Shown here: piece by piece, positions 23,677 through 35,109 of the stretch
Position numbering within the stretch: the stretch's first letter is position 1
Layout of the letters: the number at the start of each line of letters is the position of its first letter
Assembly: GCA_021442155.1 (NCBI GenBank)
Contig: CM038215.1
Span: 3,558,976 to 3,622,975, forward strand
Direction of reading: 5' to 3'
DNA length: 64,000 nt
Origin: Cymbidium sinense
Taxonomy: Eukaryota; Streptophyta; Magnoliopsida; Asparagales; Orchidaceae
Notes under the pieces: generated by a model
Databases searched by the model: none
The model's input: the letters and a program-made list of their open reading frames with translations, nothing else
Told to the model about the DNA's origin: nothing
Program-made: the position numbers and the translations under genes

Positions 23677-25380
23677 CTTAGGGTTTAGGTTTAGGTTTAT
23701 TAGGTTTTAGGTTTTAGGGTTTAGGTTTACATTTTAAATTATTTAGTTACTTTAGGTTTAGGTTTAGGGTTTGGGGCATATGGTTTAGGGTTTAGGGTTT
23801 AGGATTAGGGTTTAAGGTTTAGGGTTTAGGGTTTTAGGGTTTATGCTTTTAGGGTTTAGAGTTTATGCTTAGGGTTTAGGGTTTAGGGTTTAGGGTTTAG
23901 GGTTTAGGGTTTATGGTTTAAGTTTTAGGGTTTAGGGTTTAGGGTTTAGGGTTTAGGGTTGTAGGTTTAGTGTTGTAGGTTTAGGGTTTAGAGTTTAGGG
24001 TTAGTTTTAAGGTTTAGGGTTTATAGTTTAGGATTTTTTTAAAAAAAAACAATTTAAGTAAAACGATAGGTTTAGGTTTATTTACTTTATTTAGTTTATT
24101 TTTTATTTATTTTAGTTTATTTTAATTTTTATTTTTATTTAAGTTGATTTTTTATTTTTAATTCATTTATTTTGTTTATTTTTAGTTTATTTATTTTAGT
24201 TAGGGTTTTTATTTTAGTTTATTTCTTAGGTTTAAGTTTAAGTTTATGTTTAGTTTTATTTTAATTTTCTTTTCTTGGTTTATGCTTTATTTTTTATTTT
24301 TAGGTTTTGGTTTAGGTTTTATTTTATTTTTTTAGGTTTAGGTTTTAGGTTTTTATTTTAGGTTTATTTTAGGGTTTTATTTTTTATTTTAGCTTTAGGT
24401 TTATTTTTAGTTTATTTTATTTTATTAAGTTTAGGGTTTAGGTTTAGTTTATTTTAGGTTTAGGTTTAAGTTTTATTTATTTTAGTTTAGGTTTAGGTTT
24501 ATTTTATTTTGTTTATTTTATTTTTATTTTAGGTTAAGTTTTTATTTTTAGTTTAGGGTGTGGGTATTATTTTATATTTATTTTTAGGTTTTATTTTTAG
24601 GTTTATTTTTTAGGTTAAGGTTTTTATTTTGTTTTTATTTTATTTTATTTTAGGTTTATTTTTATTTAATTTTATGTTTAGTTTTTATTTTATTTAGGTC
24701 TTTGATTCTTAGCTTTATTTTATTTTTTTAGTTTAGTCTAGGTTTTTATTTATTTTAATTTAGTTTTTTATTTTTTAGTTTATTTTATTTTTTGGTTTAG
24801 GTTTAGATTTTAGTTTAGATTTTTATTTTATTTTATTTTATTTTATTATTTTATTCAGGTTTAGGTTTCTTTTATTTATTTCATTTTTTGTTTTTATTTA
24901 CTTTAGGTTTAGGTTTTTAGGTTTTTAGAGTTTATGGTTTAGGGTTCAGGATTTAGAGTTTGGAGTTTAAGGTTTTAGTGTTTAGGGTTTTAGGATTTAG
25001 GGTTTAGTGTTAGGATTTAGGGTTTAGGGTTTAGGGTTTAGGGTTTAGTCTTTAGTGTTTAGAGCTTTTAGGGTTTAGGGTTTAGGGTTTAGGGTTTAGG
25101 GTTTAGGGTTAGCTTAGGGATTAGGGTTAGTTTATGGTTTAGGGATTAGGGTTTACAATTTTGGCTTTAGTGTTTAGTGTTTTTAGGGTTTAGGGTTTAT
25201 GTTCTAGGGTTATTTTATGGTTTAGGGTTTAAGGTTTTAGGGTTTAGGGTTTAGGGATTAGGGTTAGGGTTAGGGTTTATGGTTTAGTGTTTAAGGTTTA
25301 GGGTTTAGGGTTTAGGTTTAGTTTAGGGTTTAGGGTTTAGGGTTAGGGTTTTTCTAGTTGTTGGTTTAGGGTTGTAGGTG
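23677..25380 (-). repeat. telomere-derived composite satellite (TTTAGGG on the top strand), right end of block A
   Basis: The conserved leader in reverse complement (ends TTAGTTACTTTAGG near 23,757), then near-canonical repeats with clean runs at about 23,870-23,915, a box at about 24,045-24,070, T-rich sequence, and finally near-canonical repeats that stop at GTTGTAGGTGTTGG (about 25,380). Unlike the other array/Tat boundaries, no retrosequence bridges this edge. Confidence 0.88.
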
Positions 25381-25383
25381 TTG

Positions 25384-25416
25384 GTGTTTTCTCTAGAATA
25401 GAGAAAAGAAATGACA
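25384..25416. repeat. hairpin at the edge of block A
   Basis: TTTTCTCTA-GAA-TAGAGAAAA is a perfect 9-bp inverted repeat with a 3-nt loop (25,387-25,407), enclosed by GGTG and ACACC. It lies exactly where the TTTAGGG array stops. Confidence 0.7.
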
Positions 25417-27399
25417 CCACATAAAGTTTAGGAATATTTTATTTAGATGACCAAATATGACATTAAGAAATAAATATATTATCTTGAAAGATAAACATGC
25501 TCTCCTATAATGGATTCAATCATTTCAATAAAAGACTCCTAAGGCTAATTGGTCTTCCATGTACCAAAGTATTTTCCCTTGAACTACATGGAAAAGTAGA
25601 ACAGGGTTTATTTTATCGTAGGATCATGGTTCCCTATAAAGGCAAGACTCTATAGCTAATTACATCTTAGGAAGGTCTCTTCCTAAGAATACTCTCGATT
25701 AAAGAAATAAATGGTTATTCCTAATGACTACTAAGATAGCTTTCAAAGGATTGATTTTTGGAAGTACAATTGCGAGAGGTCCAAATTGGAGAGTGTTATT
25801 TTCAACAATCAAATGGGAAAGAGTAGACAATGCTTATTGATACTGGGATACCTAGTAAACATTTTAACTATCCTACTATTGGGCTTCGAATTTAGGATTT
25901 ATTTTTAGATTTTGAGTTATCATTTTCATAGAAATCTAGGGCTTAGATTCTAGCAACACAAGACTGCAGAAATGGCTAGGGTTGAAAACTTATTCCTAAA
26001 AAGGATGCTTCAGAACCTAGTCTATAGGTGCTTCTGACACATGTTTGATGCTCGACCTAGTTCTATTTTTGGAATTATCAGTTGTTCTTCTCACATTAGG
26101 GAACTAGCCTATCCCTGACTCTTCTAGACTTACAACCTGCCTAGATAAGGCCACCAACTAACACCACCTAAGCACATTTTAAAACCATGAGGCTTAGTCA
26201 TATGAATGCAAGATGGCTGGGCTGTTGCATTTTTAAGAAAGAAATCTATGAACCTAGACTTACTCCCTAATCCCTAAGATCATGTAGGGTATGAAGATGC
26301 ACCTAACTAATGCATATTTTTAGATTTTTATCATTTTTTACTCAGTATACATTTTTAGGTCAGAGGAATATATGTTATTCCTAATGCATGCAATCAAAAA
26401 AGGGTTATGGGCCAAATCAGAATAAGAGAAGGTGTACTTCCATCATAGGCTCTCAAAGGTCAAGCCCAAGTTCTGCATATGAAGATTATTGCTAAGGGGT
26501 TGCTACATATTTTATCTTGCTTTAATACCTAGGCTTTCACATGAAGATTATGAGTTGTATTTATTTTTATATTTTAATTGATTTAGTTAGGTAGAAAACT
26601 TAGTTTATCCTATGAGCCTACATCCAGGCATTCATCACAGCATAAACATAACACTAAAAGAAACCTAGAAAAAGCATGATGTTTCTATTGCGCACACAAA
26701 ATAAATCAAGCCAAATTAAATTATATAAGGACAAGGACCGAAGTACCAGTACACTCGGAAGAAAGAAAAAAACCAAGTTCGCCTTATACAACTCGGCCTA
26801 AAACTACAAGTTTAGACCTATGGGTCTTCTTTCTAGGAAAGTATCCTTCTTCACAAACATCCATTGGGCTCCACATGGGACCACCACACCATCTTCTGGT
26901 TGGGTCAACTCCTGCTAATCCTAGACCCCATAGATCCTAACCTAATTCTAAGCTCAAATTTACATTTAAAATTCAAAAGAAATCCTAAATCCTGCAAAAT
27001 AGATGTTAGAAAATACACACATCACATAAAGCAGTTTATATTTCACAAACATACAGGCTTAGCATTAGTTGCTTGCCATGCCCACCTATCCTATGGACTA
27101 TGTTAAGGGATTTTCAGCACTTGTAAGCAAACAATAATTTTATGATTTATTTATTATAGCAATCCCTTTAAAATAGTCCCCTGCAAAAAAAATAGTGTTA
27201 ATTCTAAAATAATGCCCTACCATCCAATCAAATGAGCAAACAAGCCTAGGAATCCAGTCTAAATTAATACACCATAAAGCCATGTGAAGCACAACACAAA
27301 CATATCACAGGAGATTAAAAGAAAATCACATAATGATCTAACCTAGATCTAAAGTCTGTGATCTAAGTAATATAGTGTGTGTAGCAGTTGGGCTTGTGT
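25417..27399. other. non-coding sequence with no recognised content
   Basis: AT-rich unique-looking DNA without a recognisable domain, RNA gene or tandem repeat. The 80-residue ORF at 26,864-27,106 has no known motif. Position next to LTR-like sequence suggests it belongs to a retrotransposon, but I cannot show it. Confidence 0.4.
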
Positions 27400-30300
27400 G
27401 GTAAGTATTTGCTATGCCTTTAAGTTCAAGTTTAAGTTTGAAGTTTGAATTGGTTTAATTTTCACCATTGGTTAGTTTCAATTCAAATGACTTAATGATT
27501 TAATTCCCATTCTATGTTCATTTGTTTTAGTTAAAGGAATATTCAAGTTTTCAAGAATGAGAAATTGAATGAATTTCATTTTTTTTAAGGTGAAACTAAA
27601 TTTATTCCACATCCTAAATCCTAATGAAGTTTCCAAAAAGTTTAACTAATATCGTTAAGTATCTTAATTAATCCTTTGAATATGTTTAATTAGTTTCATT
27701 AAGTAATATAGGTTTCATTTGATTTGGTTCAAGTTAATTTAAAGAGTTTGATTTAAAGTTTGATTTCATTCAATTTAACTTAAATTGTTTAAATTATGGA
27801 TTTGTAAATTTTAAGGTTTAAGTTTATTAATATAAAATGAATTAGTACCTTTGACTTAGGTTTATTCATGGATTAAGTTTAACCCAAAATACTTAGGTTA
27901 ATTATTTAAATATATTTGATCTAAGTTAACTGACCTAATGTTTAGATTCATTCTTAAATTCATTAGGGATGAGTGTTTTTATTAAATTTCAATGATTCAA
28001 AGGTTAAAGTTTAAGTTAATTAATAGTTTTATTAACCTAAGGTTTTACTTAATTAACCTAAGATTGAATTTGACCACTTCAATTGACTTAGGATATTTAG
28101 ATAAGTTTCTGAATAGTTTTCTAATGTTTGACTTAGATTGGTTTGAATTACCATTTTATTAAAAAGTTAATTAATTTCCTTAACTCAATATTTGATTAAC
28201 ATTGACGTAAGGACTTAGAAATTTAAATATTCCTAATCCAAAGATCAATTAGACTTGAAATATTTTTGCCAACTAAGGCTACATGCCAATTTTATATCCC
28301 TGAAGTTTCAGCTTGATTAAAGATGTAATTAGGGTGTAATTAATATTTTAATTATTTCATTATAACCAAAATTAGGCCTAATTTTGAGATTCAGTTAAGG
28401 GTTTTATTTTTTTACTTTTCTTGACTAAAATACATTTCTAATGAGGGTTTATTCATAATTTCTGGTTAACTAGTCGATTTACTATGATTTAATCAATTTT
28501 AATTTGTTTAATTGAATTATTTAATTCATTCAATTGCTTAATTAAGTTAATTAATGATTTATTAGGTTTGGATATGTTTAATTAAGTTTAATTAGTGTTT
28601 TGATGTTCATTAATGTTTATTACGTTGATTTAAGGATGTTAGATTAACATTTCCTAATTATTTCATTAAGGGTTAATTAATTAATTTAATTAAAAGGATT
28701 AAGCATGTGAAATTTCAATTTTCTTTGAATTCAAAGAAATAAATCCCTAAAAATTCACCTAAGGTGTGTTTTATGCTTAATTTCATTTCCCTAAAGTTTC
28801 AAATAAATTGGATTATTAATTTCAGAGTAATTAAGGTTTAGTATTTTTCAATTAAACCTAAATTAAGGGAAAATCACCAAATAAAAATTGGGTATTTTAA
28901 CTTCTATGGATTTCTCTCATCAAGATGAATCCATTAAGCTTTTATTTGATACTTTTTAATTTATATTTGATTTTCTATGAATTTTAGAAGTTTTTTGCAT
29001 TTTTTAAATTCATTAAATTCGTTATTTAACCAATTTTAATGGTTTTTAAGTGGCGGTCCCATGCGGTATTTGCGAGCCGCGTGGCACTTCCCGCCATGTG
29101 GCCCGCGCGGGTTGGTCTGTGTGGAGCCACGTGGCATCCACATCACCGTAGTTCAAAATGTGGGATCGCCTACGGATCATCTGATCAAAGATTGAACGGT
29201 CCAGATCGATCCTGCGGCTCCTAAGGGGTGAGAATTGATATTGTTTGCCTAGATCTGGGCCATCTAATCAAGATACACAGATCATCTCTTTCAATTTTTG
29301 TGGGAGCCGAGGACCGTTGAAAGTATTTTGCTAATTGTGATCGATCTAGAGCACAAAATTGAGTGTTTTACATTGCTACACGATCATGGATGAATATCTT
29401 ATGTTTTGATACGGTTCGATCTTATTGAAGATTGTTTTTCCCATTAAACTGACCACAACTAAATTCTCTAAGGAAAAGCTTAAGGTTAACAATGGCAGAC
29501 CTCAATTCATTGGACGATTGGACTTGAAATTTATCTTAGAGCTTCGAACGCTTGAACCGAACTTGCTTGCCAAAGAAATTAGGCTAATTCCTTACGGATT
29601 GCTCCCTAGACCAACCCTTGAGAGCTCTTTTTTTGGCTTTGATGGTTTATAGTGGTTAAGGACTCTTGGGGGAAGGGGGAAATTTTGATTAGGTTCAGTT
29701 TTGATATGTGAAGGTGTGTGTGTGTTCAATTCACCTTGGGGAAGTCTCTCTCTTTATTTTTCTATATGGCTGAGAGCCTTTAAGCTCCTCCCTAGCTATT
29801 CCTTTGTGGTTTTTGGTGATGAAGGACCTTGGAAGCTAGCAAGTGCTCTCTTCTTCCATCCCACAGCTATCCTATGTGGAGAGGTGGGAAGAAGGAAGAA
29901 GGAATTTGACTTCTCCAATTCCTTTGCTTGCATTAGTTTTCCTCAATTTGGATTTTAGACAATAATGCAATAATGCAACAAAAGCTTGATTATGGATGTA
30001 AACCTTCATTAGAAGGGTTTAAGGAAGTTTCACCCCCATCCCATGTGATTTAGGTGGAAGTGGTTTGGTATTTCCTTATTTCTTTTGTCTTGCTTAACTC
30101 ACTTAACCCAATTTAGGTTAAGTGAATTAAACCTAATTTCTTAAGGGTCAAATGACCCATTTGCCCCAACTACACCTAATGGGGAGTTGGGTTATGTCCC
30201 ATCACCATCCCCATATGATTTATGACAATCAATTTAGATTTATTTAATTTTCTTGGATTTGTGTTCAATGTAGCCTATTTAGGTTAGTTTGATTTAAGGA

Positions 30301-30760
30301 ATTTAATTTACCTAATCTAGGCCTCCATAGACTCAAATTTATGTGTCATTATGATCACACATATTCATTTGATCATTTAAAATATTTTTAGTGATTTAAT
30401 TTAGTCAAATTTTAGTGGTTTGACTTTTTGACCAATTGGGCTCACTTAAGTCAATCCTAGGTTGACTAGAGTTGACTTTAGGTTTGACTTTGAATTTTCA
30501 TTCTATTTTCATTATTCTACTTGATTTAATTTATGTTGGATATTTGACTTGATTTTGCATTAAACCAAGTAAGTTGGATTTATCTGAAAAATGCATTTCC
30601 TAAGTCACTAAGCATAGTGATGTGAATAGAGAATTAGGACATCTCTATTTGAACTTGATATCATTTTTTTGCTAGAATGAGCTCTTCCAAAAATGAGGTC
30701 AACAAATGGACCCCCAATATGTGTACTGGATTAGTAAAAATACACTGCACATATTGGTGT
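27400..30760. mobile_element. LTR/UTR-like sequence of a Tat-type element
   Basis: Resembles 2,046-5,493 in order and orientation (landmarks given there). It includes the GC-rich GCGAGCCGCGTGGC segment near 29,065 and a GACTTTTTGACC/GGTTGACT stretch at 30,420-30,490. ORFs at 29,039-29,224, 29,425-29,652 and 29,701-29,958 have no domain and are probably chance. It lies 3' of the minus-strand Tat pol, where the 3' LTR would be expected, but LTR ends could not be delimited. Confidence 0.45.
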
Positions 30761-31319
30761 TGACCAGATTGATCATCATGCAAGTATAAACTTGGGGTTC
30801 CAATTCATGATTTTAATTTTTGATTTAAAATTTTTGTTTTGATTTTGATTGTGAAAGATTGGTTTATGTATATCTATCTTTTTTTTTGGAAATGTGATTC
30901 ATTCCTAGAATCTTAACTTTCATTAAGTTCTTGGATGAAGAGTAATGCTATTAGGAGTATACCTAAAGAATGGACTAAACTTAATCTAATCAATATGTTC
31001 AAGGAAGATGCCTTCAGGGGACTTACTCTTACTTGAGAATAGTGGTAATCCATTTGATTAGCTAATAAGATGGGACCGTTAAAGGCATGATCCATTCTAG
31101 TTAGTTGAAGAGAGGAGAGGGGTCTTTAAATACATGATCTAATCCTCAAAGCTATGCTGGGGAGAAGAGGCTTGAAATGCTTGATCCTAATCTACAACAC
31201 TTTGACTACTAAACAGGGGTCACATGGACTTAATCTTCTTCAAGTAGTCCAAAGAAATGGGGCCTTCAATGGATTGATTCCATTTCTTAGTTCTTTGAAT
31301 AGGAAGTTAACTGTGGGAC
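30761..31319. other. non-coding sequence between the LTR-like region and tandem repeats
   Basis: No gene was recognised. A T9-G2 tract near 30,880-30,892 could be a polypurine tract on the minus strand, but the context is not decisive. The ORF at 30,913-31,095 has no domain. Confidence 0.35.
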
Positions 31320-31860
31320 TTATTTTTGTATAGGATGCCAACTGGGGGACTTACTTCTATGTGATTAGAAAGAAAGTCGACTAAGGGACTTACATCTTTC
31401 TGGCTATTAGAAAGGGGTCATAATGACTTGATCCAATCTAAAATGCCTATGTAACATGAAAGGGTCCTTGTTTTCTTGATCCAATCATGTACACAAAAGT
31501 AGGATTCCGACTGGGGACTTACTCTTAGATGATTAGAAAGAATACCAACTAGGAACTTATTTCCTTCTGGCTATTAGAAAGGGGTCATATTGACTTGATC
31601 CAATCTAACTCACCTGTGTAACATAAAAAGGGCCTTGATGGCTTAATCCAATCATGTACACAAAGGTAGGATGCCGACTGGGGACTTACTCCTAGATGAA
31701 TAGGAAAAATGTCGACTAGGGACTTATATATTTCTAGCTATTAGAAAGGTGTCATAAAGACTTGATCTAATCTAACTTACCTGTGTAACATGAAAGGGGC
31801 CTTGATGGCTAATCTAATCATGTACACAAAGGTAGGAATGGTGCCATGAAGGCTTAAGCT
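31320..31860. repeat. tandem repeat, about 166 bp, three copies
   Basis: TTAGAAAGGGGTCATA recurs at about 31,407, 31,574 and 31,740 (last copy TTAGAAAGGTGTCATA). Each copy is followed by GACTTGATCCAATCTAA and AATCATGTACACAAA. Tandem repeats between the end of pol and the 3' LTR are well known in Tat-lineage Ty3/gypsy elements, and the position fits. Confidence 0.8.
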
Positions 31861-32162
31861 AAACCTAGAAGGGCATGAGAAAGGTGCTATGTAGGGCTTG
31901 CTCCCATCTCAAGTCATGTATAGGAAAGGTGCCACAAAGGGCTTGCTCCCAACTTATAGGTGATATGAATGAGGAAAAGGGGTCAAAGTGACTTATTCCT
32001 AATCCTCAAAAGTTTTGACTAATAAGCAGGAGTCGCCACCATTTCAAGTATATTTGCAAAATGAGTCTACAACATTCTAGATAAATGATACAAGTTGAAG
32101 CAAAAGCAATGAAGAGAAATAGGCTTTATTTTATCGATCTTTATTTGGCAATAAGTTACAAG
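31861..32162. other. 3' untranslated part of the Tat element
   Basis: Non-coding sequence with partial echoes of the neighbouring repeats (GGTGCCA...AAGGGCTTGCTCCCA, twice). Lies directly after the pol stop codon on the minus strand. Confidence 0.5.
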
Positions 32163-34685
32163 TTACACATAATATTTGTTTAGGAAATGTCCATTGATAG
32201 GTGGTATTGAACTTTCACCATCATAGGTAGAAAGTTGGTAAGAACCTCCTTCATAGGCTTTTTCTACTACAAATGGTCCTTCCCATGTTGGCTCAAATTT
32301 GTGGATGATTCTCAGATGAGCTAGGATTGGTCATCTAACAACCAAGACCAAGTCTCCTACTTGGAAAGTTCTAGGATGAACCAATCTATCAGGTGCCTGT
32401 ACCATACGTGAATGGTACAGTTCAAGGTCTTGTTGATCTTTCAATCATTTTCCTTTAAGATTATCAAGTTCTTCCAAATGAATCTTATGATTTTGATTTG
32501 CCGTGACATTATTATAAATAGCTATTCTTAATGAAAGTAGTTGCACTTCTAATGGAAGAACTGCTTCAGTCCCAAAAAACTAAAGCATATGGTGAATATT
32601 GAGTTCGTGTCTTATATGTGGTCTGATAGGCCCATAAGGCTTCAACTAACTTTTCATGCCATTGGCGCTTGTTTTCATCAAGTATCCTTTTTATAATTAT
32701 TACCAAAGTTTTATTAAATTCTTCAGCCAATCCGTTAGCCCTAGGGTAATAAATGGTCAAGTATCTCCAATCAAGTTTATGTCTAGCCACAAAGTAATTT
32801 AATTTCGTGGACCTAAAGGGCAGACCATTATCGGATATGATTCAACGAGGCATGGAAAATTGATATACGATATTTTCCTGAAAGAATTTCAACACATGAT
32901 ATGCTTTAACCTCTTTCAATGGTACTGCTTCAGCCCATTTGGAAAAATAATCTATTGCAGCCAAAATAAAATGATGTCCTTTTGAAGAAGGAGGATCAAT
33001 AAGCCCTTTGATGTCGGTACCCCAACTCTCAAATGGCTAAGAGGCAACTGTAGGGTGTAATACATTAGGTGGTTGATGTAATATCACACCATGTACTTGG
33101 CATTGATGACAATGATGTGCAACCTCCATGCAGTCATACTCAGCTTCATTATTTGTACAAGGCTCAGCCAAATGATATGAATATCTCATCATTCCTTTTT
33201 GTGGGGTTATAAAGATTAGCCGAATTCCTGCCTTCCTTAGGATAAATGAGTTTGATTCTTTATGTCTTCTTGATGATGATGCACAATCAAAGTATAATTC
33301 ACAGGTGGAATTAGGTTTACCTTCCAATGCTATGATCTATTCATCTGGGAGATCATCATTTATAGGAGACCCTTCAAGCATAGAGTGTGCTGCAAGAAAA
33401 TCTACCACTATTTATCCTTTTACAGCATGAAGAGGAATGTAAGTGATCTCCAATTGAAATAAAATCATTGACCATCGTGCTAAACTCCCAGACAGTGTTG
33501 GATTGGTCATGAGATATTGCAAAGGATTTACCCTTTAAATCAGGTTGACCTTATAAGAAAGCATATAATGCCTCAGTTTCTAAGCAAAAAAAAAAAACTA
33601 AGGCTAAGCAGTTTCTCAATAGGAGGATAATTCTTTTCCATTGGGATAAGCCTATGGCTTAGATAATAAAGGGCATTTTCCTTCCCTTCTTCATCTATTT
33701 GAACTAATAATGCCCCAAGAGATTCATCCATAGCCGCAGTATAAGGAATTAATGGCTGTCTTGGAATTTGGGAAGCCAAAATAGGAGAATTCATTAAATA
33801 TTGCTTTAGGTTTACAAAGGCACCATGGCATTTTTCATCGTAGATAAATTTGGAATCTTTTTTTAATAATGTTGAAAAGGGTTGACACCTTCCAGATAAA
33901 TTTGATATGAATTTCCTTAGGTATGCAAACCTTCCCTGGAATGTTCTTAGTTGTGTAAGACTTCTAGGTGGCGGCATTTCTATAATAGCATATATCTTTA
34001 CTGGATCAATTTCTATCCGACGATGCCGCACTACGAACCCTAAGAATTTCTCTGAAGTCACTCCAAAGGCACACTTCAGAGGATTCATCTTTAAGTTTTA
34101 GTGGTGCAATCGCTAAAAAATGACCTGTAAATCATAAAAATGTTCTTATTTTATTTTCCTTTTAATGACTAAATCATCGATATAACATTCGACTTGATTA
34201 TGAATCAAGCCATCGAATATTGTAGTCATAGTTCTTTGATAAGTAGCTCCAGCATTTTTGAGACCAAATAGCATGACCGTGTAACAGAAAATTCCTATTG
34301 GAGTTCTGAACACCGTATGCTTTTCATCTTCTAGGGACATCTTAATTTGATTATAACCAGATGATCCATCCATAAATAAAAAGATCTGATGTGAGGAGGC
34401 TATGTCGAACATGAGTTTGGGTATAGGCAGAGGGAACTCATGTTTGGGACAAGCCTTGTTTAGGTCTCTAAAGTCAACGTAGATGTGTATTTGACCATTC
34501 TTCTTTTTTACTAGAACTATACTAGCTACCCAATCAGGGTATTGCTCCTCGTGTACAAAGCTGGCTTCAATTAGTTTCTTTATTTTAATGATCACTTGTT
34601 GTTCAACTTCTAGGCACATCAACCTAGAAGCCTACTTCACTAGGATAGCATCAGGTTTAATTCCTAGTTTGTGTACAACCACATC
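32163..34685 (-). pseudogene. Tat-lineage Ty3/gypsy pol remnant (RT, RNase H, aRNase H, integrase)
   Basis: Read right to left: the pre-RT motif VVVHKLGIKPDAILVK, RT (34,146-34,622) with YVDFRDLNKACPK and the catalytic YIDD at 34,173-34,184, then RT thumb/connection and classical RNase H (33,573-34,088; GLLVQ-like ALLVQ, LSHRL). Next come MTNPTLSGSLARW and an archaeal-type RNase H start (ELYFD.ASS, KAGIRLIFITP, CTNNEAEY), integrase zinc-finger half (CHQCQVHG), core (AAIDYFSKWAEAVPLKE, IISDNG, RANGLAEEFNKTL) and the C-terminal GGSYQLSTYDGE..NKYYV, with a stop at 32,163. The extra RNase H identifies the Tat lineage. In-frame stops, frameshifts and a deletion make it inactive. Gag and protease are absent; the 5' end is cut off at LINE-2. 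Confidence 0.88.
33037..33327 (-). pseudogene. in-frame deletion joining aRNase H start to integrase zinc finger
   Basis: This 96-residue open frame starts as archaeal-type RNase H (ELYFDCASS, with C where G is usual; then AGIRLIFITPQKG and CTNNEAEY) and continues without a stop as the second half of the integrase HHCC finger (DCMEVAHHCHQCQVHG) and PPNVLHPTVAS. In intact Tat elements these motifs are separated by the rest of RNase H and the start of integrase. The sequence therefore records a deletion that happened to keep frame. Confidence 0.75.
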
Positions 34686-34701
34686 CTAGGATAGCATCAG
34701 G
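34640..34701. repeat. 16-bp direct repeat at the Tat/LINE-2 junction
   Basis: CTAGGATAGCATCAGG occurs at 34,640-34,655 (inside Tat coding sequence) and again at 34,686-34,701, immediately before LINE-2 homology begins. Tat coding sequence lies between the two copies. Confidence 0.85.
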
Positions 34702-34704
34702 GAT

Positions 34705-35109
34705 TCTAAAAGTACTATCATATATGGTTTTGCCTATCCTTTTGAAGCCTGTTCTGTTATTTTTGTTGAGCTTATGGATGTTAATAAAGCTATTAAAATT
34801 TGTTTGAATAGAGGTTTCCTCAACATCTATATTGAAGTTGATGCTCTCTTGCTTCTTGACATGCATAATTCTAATAGAAATGGGAATGTTGAGTTAGTTT
34901 ATCTTCTTAATCATACAAAAAATCTTCTTTTTCAAGTATGTTTTAAAATTTCCCATATCCCTCATGAAGGTAATGCTTGTGTTGATTTCTTGGCTAATTT
35001 AGGTGCCAACTTAACTGATTTCACTTTATTTGACAACCAAACTTTTCATAAACTATTAAGAGGTTTAGTTAATTTGGACAATATTATATTGACTTATCTC
35101 AGAATATAA
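34705..35109 (+). pseudogene. LINE-2 RNase H fragment (C-terminal end of ORF2)
   Basis: Open frame from 34,705 to the natural stop, aligned with the last 135 residues of LINE-1 ORF2. It keeps EVDALLLLDM, the HEGNACVDFLANLGANLTDF motif region and the shared ending in YLR plus a hydrophobic residue. The N-terminal catalytic strand is missing, so it cannot be functional. Less damaged than LINE-1. Confidence 0.85.

Noticed and set aside
26864..27106. 80-codon ORF
   Set aside because: No motif and no supporting context; typical length for chance in this composition.
29039..29958. ORFs in the GC-richer LTR-like segment
   Set aside because: No recognisable motif. The GC-rich stretch is shared with the non-coding sequence at about 3.0-3.25 kb.
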